36,354 nt of DNA from an uncultured Campylobacter sp. (GTDB lineage Bacteria; Campylobacterota; Campylobacteria; Campylobacterales; Campylobacteraceae): assembly GCF_937980635.1 (NCBI RefSeq), contig NZ_CALJPG010000018.1, positions 1 to 36,354 of the forward strand, read 5' to 3'. The position numbers and the translations under genes are program-made. The notes beneath the pieces were generated by a model. The model had not been told where the DNA came from. It made no database searches and saw only the letters and a list, made by a program, of their open reading frames with translations. Positions 27,898-36,291 of the stretch are shown in pieces; positions within the stretch are counted from its first letter, which is position 1; every line of letters starts with the position of its first letter.

Positions 27898-30094
27898 CGA
27901 ACTCTTTACGCGCCTCGATTTGAGCGAGTATCTAGCCAAATTTAAAAGCTTTTTGGCGCGCGAAAAGCCGCTGTTTTTAAGCGGCGATAGTAAGCTAAAT
28001 TTTGAAAAAATTTCAGAGCTTACGAAATTTGATCTGGCGCAGTGCGAGAGCGTCGCGAACCTAGACGACGCGCTGATGCGTATCTCAAAGCACGGCGTGC
28101 TTCATATCAGCGAAATTTACGAGTTTAGCAAGATCGTCCGATATTTTCTGTACCTCAAAAAACAGCCTTTTGAGGGCAAACTCGCCGCTTGGCTTGCCAA
28201 GATCGAAATTCCTGAGCCTATCGCGCAATTAAAGGATTATTTCGACGATCAGGGCGGCTTTCGCGACGCCATAGACGAGCGCTTCGGCGCGCTAAACGAG
28301 GCGTTTAAGATAAAGCGTGATGAGATCGAGCAGACGCTAAAAAGGCTGATCTATTCCAAAGCCCTTTCGCCCTATCTCGCCGACACGCAGATCCACTACA
28401 TAAGCGACACCGAGGCTCTGCTGGTGCGCGGCGGCTTTAATCATGTGCTAAAAGGCAGCGTCGTGGCGCGCTCAAGCGGAGGCTATTTTTACGTGCTGCC
28501 CGATGCGATCTCGGCTCTGAAGTCCGCTCAAAGCGCGATCTTGGATAAAAAAGAGCAGATCGTATTCGAGCACTGCAAGCAGATCAGCGCAGTTTTTAAT
28601 AAAAACTTAGCCTTTTTAAAATTTATAAACGCCGCCTTCGATCAGATCGATGCGCTGATTGCGCGCGCTGCAATGGCAAGAGCGAGCGATTATGAGTTCA
28701 TCCTGCCTGAGCCCTCGCGCGACATCATCCTAGATAGCTTCGCCCACCCCGCGCTTAAAAATCCAAAGCGCGTGAGCGTGGAATTTAACGGCAAAATTTT
28801 ACTCATTACCGGCGTGAATGCGGGCGGAAAATCGATGCTTTTAAAAAGCATTCTAAGCGCGGCGCTGCTAGCCAAATACCTCCTTCCGATGCCTATTCGC
28901 GCAAGCGGCAGCCGCATCGGCACCTTTAAGGAGTTCGAGCTCATAATGGAGGATCCGCAAAACTCCAAAAACGACATCTCGACCTTTGCGGGCAGGATGG
29001 TTGCCTTTAGCAAGCTGTTCGGGCGCAAAGAAATTCTAATCGGCGTCGATGAGATCGAGCTGGGTACCGATTTTGAGGAGGCTGCGAGCCTATACGGCGC
29101 AATGATCGAGCAGCTGATAAGCGGCGATGTGAAGATGATCATCACCACGCATCACAAGCGCCTAGCGATGCTGCTGGCGAAAGATCCGCGCGTGGAGCTG
29201 CTGGCGGCGCTTTACGACGAGAAAAACAGCGCGCCGAAATATGAGTTTTTAAAGGGCACGATCGGCAAATCCTACGCCTTTGAAACCGCGCTGCGCTACG
29301 GCATAGCGCAAAATTTGATCGCCGCGGCGCGCAAAAACTACGGTGAAAACAAGGAAAATCTGAACGAAGCGATCTCAAAAGCGATAAATTTGGAGCTTGA
29401 GCTAAAACAAAAGCTAGCCCAGATGCAGCAAAAAGAGGAGAAATTAAACGCGCTGAGCGAAGCGCTAAAAGATCAGCGCGAGCGCGCGCAAAGCGAGCTG
29501 AGAGCCGAGCTTTCAAGGCTGCAAAACGAATACTACCGTGCCATTTCGGAGGCCAAACGCAGCGTGAGCCTAAGCGACGTGCGCGAAAAGCAGCGCGCCA
29601 TAAACCGCGCAAACGAGCTCGCACGGGCCGTGCAGCAGCCCGAATTTAGCGCGCCGGAGCCGCAAAGCTTCAAGGTGGGCGATCGCGTAAAATACGGAAA
29701 GATCAAGGGCGAAATTTTATCGCTCAGTAAAACCCAGGCGCTGGTGCTAAGCGACGGCATCAGGCTGCGCGTGCCGCTTAGCGAGCTAAAACGCATCGGT
29801 GCGGCGCCCGCGCCCGCAAAAAATATCAGCATCAAGATGCAAAAGCCCGCCTCCGCGTCACTTGTGCTCGATTTGCACGGCTTGCGCGCCGAGGAAGCGA
29901 TCAGCAGGCTTGATAAATTCATCAGCCAAAGCCTCGTGATGGGCTTTGATGAGATCATCGTAAAGCACGGCATCGGCACGGGCAAGCTCGCGTTCGCGGT
30001 CAAGGAGTTTTTAAAATCGCACCCAAGCGTCAAGGACTTTCGCGACGGCACGCCAGCAGAAGGGGGCTTCGGCTCAACAGTCGTATCACTTTAG
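27887..30094 (+). CDS. mutS2: endonuclease MutS2
   Basis: A 735-residue MutS2. The N-terminal helical core and clamp (1-290) precede the ATPase domain with Walker A GVNAGGKS (309-316) and a Walker B region LIGVDEIELGTDFEEAASLYGA. The long charged coiled coil (about 485-590) is the usual MutS2 insertion. A C-terminal Smr nuclease domain starts LVLDLHGLRAEEA (about 659) and includes IIVKHGIGTGKL. MutS2 lacks the mismatch-recognition domain of MutS; it suppresses homologous recombination or acts in ribosome rescue, depending on species. It overlaps the upstream membrane-protein gene by 11 bases. Length is normal for the epsilonproteobacterial form. Confidence 0.94.
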   Translation: MISDELFTRLDLSEYLAKFKSFLAREKPLFLSGDSKLNFEKISELTKFDLAQCESVANLDDALMRISKHGVLHISEIYEFSKIVRYFLYLKKQPFEGKLAAWLAKIEIPEPIAQLKDYFDDQGGFRDAIDERFGALNEAFKIKRDEIEQTLKRLIYSKALSPYLADTQIHYISDTEALLVRGGFNHVLKGSVVARSSGGYFYVLPDAISALKSAQSAILDKKEQIVFEHCKQISAVFNKNLAFLKFINAAFDQIDALIARAAMARASDYEFILPEPSRDIILDSFAHPALKNPKRVSVEFNGKILLITGVNAGGKSMLLKSILSAALLAKYLLPMPIRASGSRIGTFKEFELIMEDPQNSKNDISTFAGRMVAFSKLFGRKEILIGVDEIELGTDFEEAASLYGAMIEQLISGDVKMIITTHHKRLAMLLAKDPRVELLAALYDEKNSAPKYEFLKGTIGKSYAFETALRYGIAQNLIAAARKNYGENKENLNEAISKAINLELELKQKLAQMQQKEEKLNALSEALKDQRERAQSELRAELSRLQNEYYRAISEAKRSVSLSDVREKQRAINRANELARAVQQPEFSAPEPQSFKVGDRVKYGKIKGEILSLSKTQALVLSDGIRLRVPLSELKRIGAAPAPAKNISIKMQKPASASLVLDLHGLRAEEAISRLDKFISQSLVMGFDEIIVKHGIGTGKLAFAVKEFLKSHPSVKDFRDGTPAEGGFGSTVVSL

Positions 30095-30681
30095 ACTTAG
30101 GCTAGAAGGCCTTTTCGCTTCATACGCGAACGCGAACGATGCGAAATTCGCCCCATTTCATCTATGCCTTCGCCGAGGTTTGCAAAAGCACGGATGCTTT
30201 TAACGTAAAATTTCGCCGCGGAATTTGTAACTTGGCTTTTCGCTGAAATTTCATGCGACGTGAGCCGCAATAGAGAATACAGCGCGGACACAGTCCGCAG
30301 TTTAAATTTAACGCGAGCGTAGCTCGCCCCTTATAAAGCGTCGTCGGGGGTTAGGTGGGGTTTGGGGCGGGAAGGGGAGCGACCTCGCAATTCAAGCCCC
30401 CTTCCCGCCCTGAGAGAAATAGAAATTACGGCATAAATTTCACGGGCTGTGAATTTGGTGATAAATTTTATTTTGTAAGTTTCTATAAAATTTCATGGAT
30501 ATAACTTAGCGTCTGGGTGCATTATGCGCAATATTCGTAAGGGGGCGGCGCTCAGAGTTAGCGGGGTGCCCCCTTACCAACCCCCACCCGCGCGACGCTA
30601 GCGGTGCAGGCTACGCCTGGGCTAAATTTAAGCTGTGATTGGCGGCAAAATTTTGGCTAAAATTCTGCGCTTAGTTCGCCG
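30095..30681. other. intergenic region holding the left inverted repeat
   Basis: About 590 bp after mutS2 without a gene. Bases 30095-30325 show nothing recognisable. Bases 30335-30580 form the left arm of a diverged inverted repeat (see the separate repeat entry). They also contain two GC-rich hairpins: GGGCGGGAAGGGG / CCCCTTCCCGCCC at 30365-30377 and 30398-30410, and GTAAGGGGGC / GCCCCCTTAC at 30537-30546 and 30568-30577. Neither is followed by a T run, so they are not classical terminators. From about 30597 the sequence matches 31862 onward (cassette duplication). Confidence 0.55.
30335..30577 (+). repeat. inverted repeat, left arm
   Basis: Six collinear blocks match the right arm in inverted orientation: AAAGCGTCGTCGG (30335-30347), GACCTCGCAAT (30381-30391), CCCCTTCCCGCCC (30398-30410), TTAGCGTCTG (30506-30515), TCGTAAGGG (30535-30543) and CGCTCAGAGTT (30549-30559). 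Spacing agrees within a few bases apart from one gap of about 35. The arm lies just past the stop of the first membrane-protein copy. Confidence 0.65.
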
Positions 30682-31359
30682 TTACGCCTCGTGCATCTCC
30701 TCTACTAGGCGCTTTTTGTAGGCGCGCTTGAAATAAAACGCCCAAATTAGCGGAAATATTATCTCCAGCCCTTTCCAAAATGCAAACCCGCCATACTCTA
30801 CAGGAATGGTAAAAAATCCTATGCAAACTGCATAGTAAGCAGCCACATAGCTTATCACGAAAATAATACCCCAAATTAGCACTTCGGAGCCGATCGTAAC
30901 GATCCAGATCGCAATCAAATATATGAAAGCGCTTGCTAGCACGGTCGAAAAAAACCAATTCAAAACGCCTAATTTTTGATGGTCTATATCCGCGCTAAGA
31001 TAGCCCACTACGCACGCGATGATACATAGGGTGCATAAGATAGCGCGTAGCATGGCTAAATATCGCAGTCCGCGGGGTTGTATCGCGCCTTCATAGTCGC
31101 TGTTTTCGCAGCTACCGCTTTGCCTGTTTTTGCTGCCGCGCCCCGCCACATAGACAAGATGCGCCCCCAACGCTATGAAACACGCACATTGAATGAAGTC
31201 CATAAATATGAAGCTGCCGAGTACATCACTTTCGCCTACATTGCCTATTAGCCTAGGCCACGAAAACTTCACTACACAAAACGTCGCCGCGAGCAAAATC
31301 GGATGTAGCGCAAGACTGCCGCTTCTTAAATCAGAGAGTAAATTTTTAAAATATCTCAT
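30682..31359 (-). CDS. hypothetical multi-pass membrane protein, cassette copy 1
   Basis: A 225-residue integral membrane protein that I do not recognise. About five or six hydrophobic helices are visible (near 20-35, 48-65, 100-121, 131-150, 152-180 and 190-208). The N-terminus MRYFKNLLSDLRSGSLALHP and the C-terminal AYKKRLVEEMHEA are shared with the second copy at 31949-32599. The ATG follows AGGGGAAAGC. An AATTCCGCGGAATT palindrome lies 14 bases before the start. The gene and its upstream region belong to a duplicated cassette and sit between two arms of an inverted repeat. Function unknown. Confidence 0.75.
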   Translation of the reverse strand: MRYFKNLLSDLRSGSLALHPILLAATFCVVKFSWPRLIGNVGESDVLGSFIFMDFIQCACFIALGAHLVYVAGRGSKNRQSGSCENSDYEGAIQPRGLRYLAMLRAILCTLCIIACVVGYLSADIDHQKLGVLNWFFSTVLASAFIYLIAIWIVTIGSEVLIWGIIFVISYVAAYYAVCIGFFTIPVEYGGFAFWKGLEIIFPLIWAFYFKRAYKKRLVEEMHEA

Positions 31360-31372
31360 GCTTTCCCCTTAA

Positions 31373-31386
31373 AATTCCGCGGAATT
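31373..31386. promoter_or_regulatory. palindrome upstream of cassette copy 1
   Basis: AATTCCGCGGAATT, a perfect 14-bp palindrome 14 bases before the ATG. It is preserved in copy 2, where it extends to 18 bp. Its position between the AT-rich promoter-like stretch and the ribosome binding site suits an operator, but no regulator is identified. Confidence 0.35.
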
Positions 31387-31399
31387 CTAAAATCTCGAA

Positions 31400-31948
31400 A
31401 GAACTCCGCGCATAGTCTGCTAATAGAATTTTATAATTCCCCAATGCGAAATTCTACTACTAAATTTAGAATTTTGCAGCGAGGAATTTTAAAATCAAAG
31501 TATGTAACGCAAGCCGTTAAATAAAAATGCTCGGACGCAGTCCGCATCGCTAGCATCGCGCGAACGGAGCAAAATTTTAAAAAGCCATAGAGGTGAAAAA
31601 TTCCTCGCAACTCTGAGCGTCACCCTTACGAGCTATGTATGATATGCGCACAGGCGCTAACCTATACCGATAAAATTTCAAAAGACTTAAACCTTAATAA
31701 GTTAAATTTTGCCATATTAGATTTTCTGGGTATTTATTCTGGTATATTTCTTTGGGGCGGGAAGGGGCTCCTATTGCGAGGTCACACTTCTCGCGGGCGC
31801 CGCCTCCGCAGCACCGCACTGCTATGCTCGCCCACAAGCCCACCTAGCTTCCGACGACGCTTTAAGTGGTGCAGGCTACGCCTAGGCTAAATTTAAGCTG
31901 CGGCTGACGGCGTAAAATTTTAGCTGAAATTTTACGCTTAGTTCGCCG
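31400..31948. other. region between the two cassette copies
   Basis: About 590 bp lie between copy 1 and the stop of copy 2. To about 31555 it holds the duplicated upstream block of copy 1; 31609-31863 is the right inverted-repeat arm; 31862-31948 is the start of the second cassette. The frame at 31639-31890 has no ribosome binding site and runs through repeat sequence, so I do not call it a gene. Confidence 0.5.
31609..31863 (-). repeat. inverted repeat, right arm
   Basis: The inverted, diverged counterpart of 30335-30577. Blocks read backwards: CCGACGACGCTTT (31851-31863), ATTGCGAGGTC (31773-31783), GGGCGGGAAGGGG (31755-31767), CAGGCGCTAA (31651-31660), CCCTTACGA (31623-31631) and AACTCTGAGCG (31609-31619). 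With the left arm it brackets copy 1 and about 1 kb of DNA. It ends right where the copy 2 cassette begins. Confidence 0.65.
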
Positions 31949-32599
31949 TTACGCCTCGCGCATCTCCTCTGCTAGGCGCTTTTTGTAGGCGTATCTAAAA
32001 TAAGATGACAAAGCTGGCGGCCATATTAGCGCTAAACCTATCGCTAACACCACGCTAGCCCAGCGCAAGAGTACTGAAAATATTTCTGCATAGTTTGCCG
32101 TATTGATATCAAACCATGCCACTGGCATGAAGTTTTGGATTGCAATTAAATATATGAGAGCGCTTGTTAGCATGGCGGGTAAAAAATAATTCAAGACATT
32201 TAATTTTTGGTAGTTTATATCCGCGGTAAGATATCCTACCACACACGCAATAAAAATAAATGAGTATAAAGTAGCGCGCAATATTGCTAGGCGTTGTAAC
32301 CCGAGAGCTTAATTGTTGGCGTTATCATCGTTTATGTTTTGATTATTTTTGTTTGAGTACCCTGCGACAAAAGCAAAATGTGCACTTATCACCACAAAGC
32401 AAACGCATTGCGTAAAATCGTAAAGTAAACAAATAGAAAACCATTCCAATATATCTAAATCATGGTAGTCTTGAAGCTTCTCACTTACCAGATAAAGCCC
32501 CGATATTCTTATTACACAAAACATTGCCGCGAGCAAAATCGGATGCAGCGCGAGCCTGCCGCTTCTTAAATCCGAAAGTAAATTTTTAAAATATCTCAT
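31949..32599 (-). pseudogene. membrane protein cassette copy 2, interrupted by a stop codon
   Basis: A paralogue of the gene at 30682-31359. The first part (32599-32309) encodes 96 residues starting MRYFKNLLSDLRSGRLALHP and ends at a TAA. Reading on in the same frame continues the match: ALGLQRLAILRA parallels RGLRYLAMLRA, then FIACVVGYLTADINYQKLNVLNYFLP parallels the first copy, down to AYKKRLAEEMREA at 31949. So one in-frame stop, not a frameshift, breaks it. A TTG at 32281 could restart translation but has no clear ribosome binding site. The start has the same AAAGGGAAAGC context as copy 1. Probably inactive, unless two pieces are made or the stop is read through. Confidence 0.7.
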
Positions 32600-32610
32600 G
32601 CTTTCCCTTT

Positions 32611-32628
32611 AAAATTCCGCGGAATTTT
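32611..32628. promoter_or_regulatory. palindrome upstream of cassette copy 2
   Basis: AAAATTCCGCGGAATTTT, a perfect 18-bp palindrome, at the same distance from the start codon as the 14-bp version before copy 1. Candidate operator; also a potential hairpin in the mRNA leader. Confidence 0.35.
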
Positions 32629-32860
32629 AAAATCCCGAAAGAACTCCGCGCATAGTCTGCGAATAGAATTTTATAATTTCTCTAATGCGGAATTCTACTA
32701 CTAAATTTAGAATTTTGCGGCGAGGAATTTTAAAATTTAATACGGACGCAGATCGTACAGCTAGAGCGTTGCGTAGGTAAAGATAAATCAAAAATCCCCA
32801 CGAGCAAAATTCCAAAAATTAGCGCAAGTAGGTTAAATTACAAAAGCTGCGCGAGGAAAA

Positions 32861-33657
32861 TTAAAATATCGTAGGTACTAGTCCGCCGTCAAACCTAAGC
32901 GCCGCGCCCGAAAAGGACAATGAGTAGGGGCTTGCGACGAAAGCGACGAAGCGTCCGATCTCTTCTGGGCGGATGAACCTTTGGATTTGCGAAAGCGGGC
33001 GATGATTTTTCATAAAATCCTTCTCGCGCTCGCTTTTGGGTACGGAGCTATTTTTATACATATTTTCTAGCATCTCCTCAACACCCTCAGTTAGCGTGGA
33101 GCTGGGCATTATACGGTATTTACGGTGACGTTGGTGCCTTTAGTTAGCTTTGAGAGGCTTTTTGCCAAGGATAAATTCATCGTCTTTGTCATGCTGTATT
33201 GCGGCATTTGCCCCGATGGCATCAACGCCTCCTCGCTCGCGATGAAAACTATCCTGCCAAAATCCCTCTTTAGCATACCGGGAAGATAAAATTTACATAG
33301 CGCGTTGCCCGACATCACGTTTACGCGGAAAAATTTCTCCCAAATTTCATCCGTGATGTCAAAATACTCCATAGGCTCAAAAATTCCCATATTGTTTACG
33401 AGGATATCGACCGTCGGCAGCTTCTTAAACATCGCCTCGCTATCCGCTTCTTTTGCGATGTCGGCAGCGATACCTTCTACGCAGGCGTCTTTAAATTTAG
33501 CCGCTAGTTCGCTTACTACTCTTTGCACATCCGCTTCGCTTCTGCCGTTTATCACGACGTTCGCGCCCTCGCGAGCGAATTCTGCCGCGATAGCCTTACC
33601 GATGCCCTTAGTCGAGCCGGTAATCAAAACCTTTTTATTTTTTAAGCCTAATTCCAT
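32861..33657 (-). pseudogene. SDR family oxidoreductase, frameshifted
   Basis: A short-chain dehydrogenase/reductase split into two frames. The first piece (33657-33109, 182 residues, ATG after AAAGGAG) has the NAD(P)-binding TGSTKGIG (13-20), NNMG (88-91) and the catalytic S-Y-K set (S141 by alignment, Y154, K158). It ends ...VTVNTV then stop. The second piece (33109-32861, 82 residues) starts MPSSTLTEGVEEML and ends in the conserved GGALRFDGG-like tail (SGAALRFDGG). The junction reads GTATAATG where GTAATG would keep the frame, so a 2-base TA insertion broke the gene. The TAATG overlap could still allow a coupled restart. All motifs are otherwise intact, so the break is recent, or a sequencing error. 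Confidence 0.75.
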
Positions 33658-33704
33658 TTTTCTCCTTTGATTGTTTAAAATTTTAATTATCGTCTGTACT
33701 GGTT

Positions 33705-35522
33705 TTAGTTAAGCCACTTTGCTCGTTCATTGCTAGGATCGGTTTCGTTGCCGATCGCTTCGTAGCGCGAGTAGTAAAACTCCACAAACTCCCGCACCTG
33801 CGCCTCGCGCGGCAGATACACGCCGTCGCTAAGCTCCGCAAAGCGCGATAAAAATTCCGCCGCGTCCTTTTTATCGCAATAAAGCCGCGCCAGCTCCTCG
33901 TAGTTTTGCAAGCACGCGGCTTTGAAGCTCTCATAGCCTGCGCGGTCAAATTTAACCGCCAGCCGCCCGCGCTCAAATTTCAAAACGCCCGATGCGAAAA
34001 GCAAGCTCAGATGTATCAAAGCCTCGCAGTAGTAGGGCTTTAGCTCCTCCACTCGCTGCCACGCGATAAGGCCCACGGCGCGGCGGATCAGCTCGTCCAG
34101 CACCGGCAGGCAAAACTCCTCCTCCTCGTGTAAAAAGAAGCTCACGAGCCCGCCGGTGGTCGCCTTGTACTCCTCGATGAGCTTAAAAAGCCCCGAGCGG
34201 TTCATGCGCGCCTCGGTGTCGGCGTCGATGAAAAATATGTGCCCGAACTCATGTCCGATCGTCGATATTTCGTAGACGCGGCGCCAAATTCGCGGCTTTT
34301 TAAATAAAATTTCGCGCCCGAAATTTAGATAATCGAGAGTAAAAATTTCGCCGCTTAGCCGCATAAAAGGTCTAGCCTTGGCGCTTTCATAGACGAAATT
34401 TACGAAGGCAAAAATTTTCTTACCGCAGTTGGTGCTTACAAACTCGTCGTTGGGTACGACCTGCGCTGAAAAGAGCCCGTTCAGATCGGCGCCGTAGTAG
34501 ATCAGCGGCGCGCAAACGTAAAGCTGAGTTTTGGCGATGTTTGAGAGCACGAGCGAGTGCATGACGGCACCCTTTGCGCCGATTTTTTCATACGCACGCT
34601 CAAAGCTCTTGCTTACACGCGCTTTAAATTCCTCCGCGCTGAACTCGTACGCGCCTGCAAGCCTGACGTCCCATTCCAGCGCAACTGCGTGCGTGTAGGC
34701 ATCCTCGTAGTATTCAAGCGGATGGCCGATCTGAAGCGGCGTTTTTATATCCATCCACGCTATCTCCGCATCCCGCCACGCGCCGATCACCGCGCTAGCG
34801 TCCCTCTCACAAAAGGCCTGCTTGAGCTTGGACAGATACGCGACGTAAGCTAGCTCACTCTCATCTTCTGCTAGCGTTACAAGGCGCTCCAAAAGATCGC
34901 TAAATTCGCTCTGCAGCTTCGCCGTCTCATCCGCAAATGCCACGGCGTAGGGCGCCATTTGGAATTTACCGTCGCGCTGCACTATTGCGCCGTAGCAGCG
35001 CTCGCAGACCTCGCCGTGAGGCGTGCGCATAAACAGCTCCTCTTGCAGCAAAAATTCCTTCGCCTGCGCAAGCGAGCTAAATTCCTTTTCCCAGCGCTTG
35101 TTCGCGCCTTCGATGATTAGGGCTTGCCAGCTTTTTTGCATATCGCTTAGTACGAGCCCGATGCGGTGCACGCCCTTTAAAAGCTCCAGATAAAACGGCT
35201 GCAAAATCCCCTGCGCGCCTGCCTCGGCGATAAGAGCTGCGTGCATGCTCTCGTGTATTTCGCGCGTGAAATCGTACATTTTGCTCTTTAGCTCGCGCTG
35301 CTGCGCCTCATCGTAGCCTAAGCGGCGAAATTCTTGCAGTAGCGGATCCTCTTTGAGATCCACGATGCGGCGCAGTACGGCGATGCGCGCAGTATCGCTA
35401 GGCTCAAAGCCGCAGATCTCCAGCCCGCGCGTGATCAGCTCGGCGTGCGGCTCGTCGTAGAGGGCGTTTAGTCGCGCCTTAGCGCTCGCTGCCATCTCGC
35501 TAAGTTTTGCAAAATCATTCAT
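33705..35522 (-). CDS. ciaB: Campylobacter invasion antigen B (CiaB)
   Basis: A 605-residue protein matching CiaB (about 610 residues in C. jejuni), known there as a protein exported through the flagellar apparatus that supports host-cell invasion. I chose the ATG at 35522 (MNDFAKL), with AAGGA 7 bases upstream; the frame is open 21 codons further but has no better start. There is no Sec signal peptide, as expected for flagellar export. A zinc-protease-like HEFGH motif lies at 424-428 in STIGHEFGHIFFIDADTEAR, with acidic residues after it; enzyme activity has not been a standard part of the CiaB description. A CERC pair lies near 173-176. It is divergent from a hotdog thioesterase gene, the same arrangement as Cj0914c/Cj0915. 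No flagellar genes are in the window. Confidence 0.9.
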   Translation of the reverse strand: MNDFAKLSEMAASAKARLNALYDEPHAELITRGLEICGFEPSDTARIAVLRRIVDLKEDPLLQEFRRLGYDEAQQRELKSKMYDFTREIHESMHAALIAEAGAQGILQPFYLELLKGVHRIGLVLSDMQKSWQALIIEGANKRWEKEFSSLAQAKEFLLQEELFMRTPHGEVCERCYGAIVQRDGKFQMAPYAVAFADETAKLQSEFSDLLERLVTLAEDESELAYVAYLSKLKQAFCERDASAVIGAWRDAEIAWMDIKTPLQIGHPLEYYEDAYTHAVALEWDVRLAGAYEFSAEEFKARVSKSFERAYEKIGAKGAVMHSLVLSNIAKTQLYVCAPLIYYGADLNGLFSAQVVPNDEFVSTNCGKKIFAFVNFVYESAKARPFMRLSGEIFTLDYLNFGREILFKKPRIWRRVYEISTIGHEFGHIFFIDADTEARMNRSGLFKLIEEYKATTGGLVSFFLHEEEEFCLPVLDELIRRAVGLIAWQRVEELKPYYCEALIHLSLLFASGVLKFERGRLAVKFDRAGYESFKAACLQNYEELARLYCDKKDAAEFLSRFAELSDGVYLPREAQVREFVEFYYSRYEAIGNETDPSNERAKWLN

Positions 35523-35706
35523 CGCGTATCCTTTTTGTCGTTTTATCGTCTTTTTACGAGCGGAATGTGTCTGCTTCGCGAGCAAAATTCTATCCTCACA
35601 TCCGCTTAAAATTTTAAAATTTCGGCATAGATTTCTGCCGATTGTATCGAAAAAGTGTTAAATTTGCGCGGTTAAAATGCGAGATTTTTAAATTTAAGGA
35701 GTAAAA

Positions 35707-36126
35707 ATGAGCGATTTAAACTTAGACGATTTCGGCGAGCCGCGCATCAAGGTCGTAGCGCTGCCTAAGGATACGAATAGCTCGGGCAATATTTTCGGCG
35801 GCTGGATACTAGCGCAGATCGATTTAGCGGGCGCGACGGCGGCGCGCGAGATAGCGCCCGAGCGGGTCGTGACGATCTCGATGCAGGAGGTAACTTTCAA
35901 GCAGCCCGTATTTATCGGCGATGTCATCAGCTGCTACGCAAAAGTCCTAAGCGTGGGAAATACCTCTATCCGCGTGCAGATCGAGGTCGCAGCATTGCGG
36001 CTGGGCGAGGACGGATTTCGCGAGTGTCTGCACGTAACCAGCGCGATCGCAACCTACGTAAGCGTGACCAAATCAGGCCAAAAAAAGCCGATTAGCGCAG
36101 AGATCAAGCGGCTGCACGGATTTTAA
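35707..36126 (+). CDS. yciA: acyl-CoA thioesterase, YciA-like
   Basis: A 139-residue hotdog-fold acyl-CoA thioesterase. The N-terminal signature reads LPKDTNSSGNIFGGWILAQI (about 19-38), followed by DLAGATAARE, characteristic of the YciA/Acot type; the aspartate after QI is the expected active-site residue. It hydrolyses acyl-CoAs in the cytoplasm. Length is normal and AAGGAG lies 6 bases before the ATG. It is divergent from ciaB, an arrangement shared with C. jejuni. It is a different hotdog subfamily from the YbgC-type gene at 7066. Confidence 0.92.
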   Translation: MSDLNLDDFGEPRIKVVALPKDTNSSGNIFGGWILAQIDLAGATAAREIAPERVVTISMQEVTFKQPVFIGDVISCYAKVLSVGNTSIRVQIEVAALRLGEDGFRECLHVTSAIATYVSVTKSGQKKPISAEIKRLHGF

Positions 36127-36291
36127 AATTTCTCAGACTTTAGTTTTAGCTCAAGGAATTTTAGCGTCAAGCTTATAACGCGAAAATTCTTATGTGGGAT
36201 AAGCTTGGTGCGCAGAATTTGCTGCGTAAATTTTTGCAATTTTAAACGCGGAATTTTGCTGTGTAGTATTTTGGCGGAAAACCTTGCAGAC

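Noticed and set aside
31639..31890. 83-residue frame between the two membrane-protein copies
   Set aside because: It crosses the inverted-repeat arm and has no supporting start signal.
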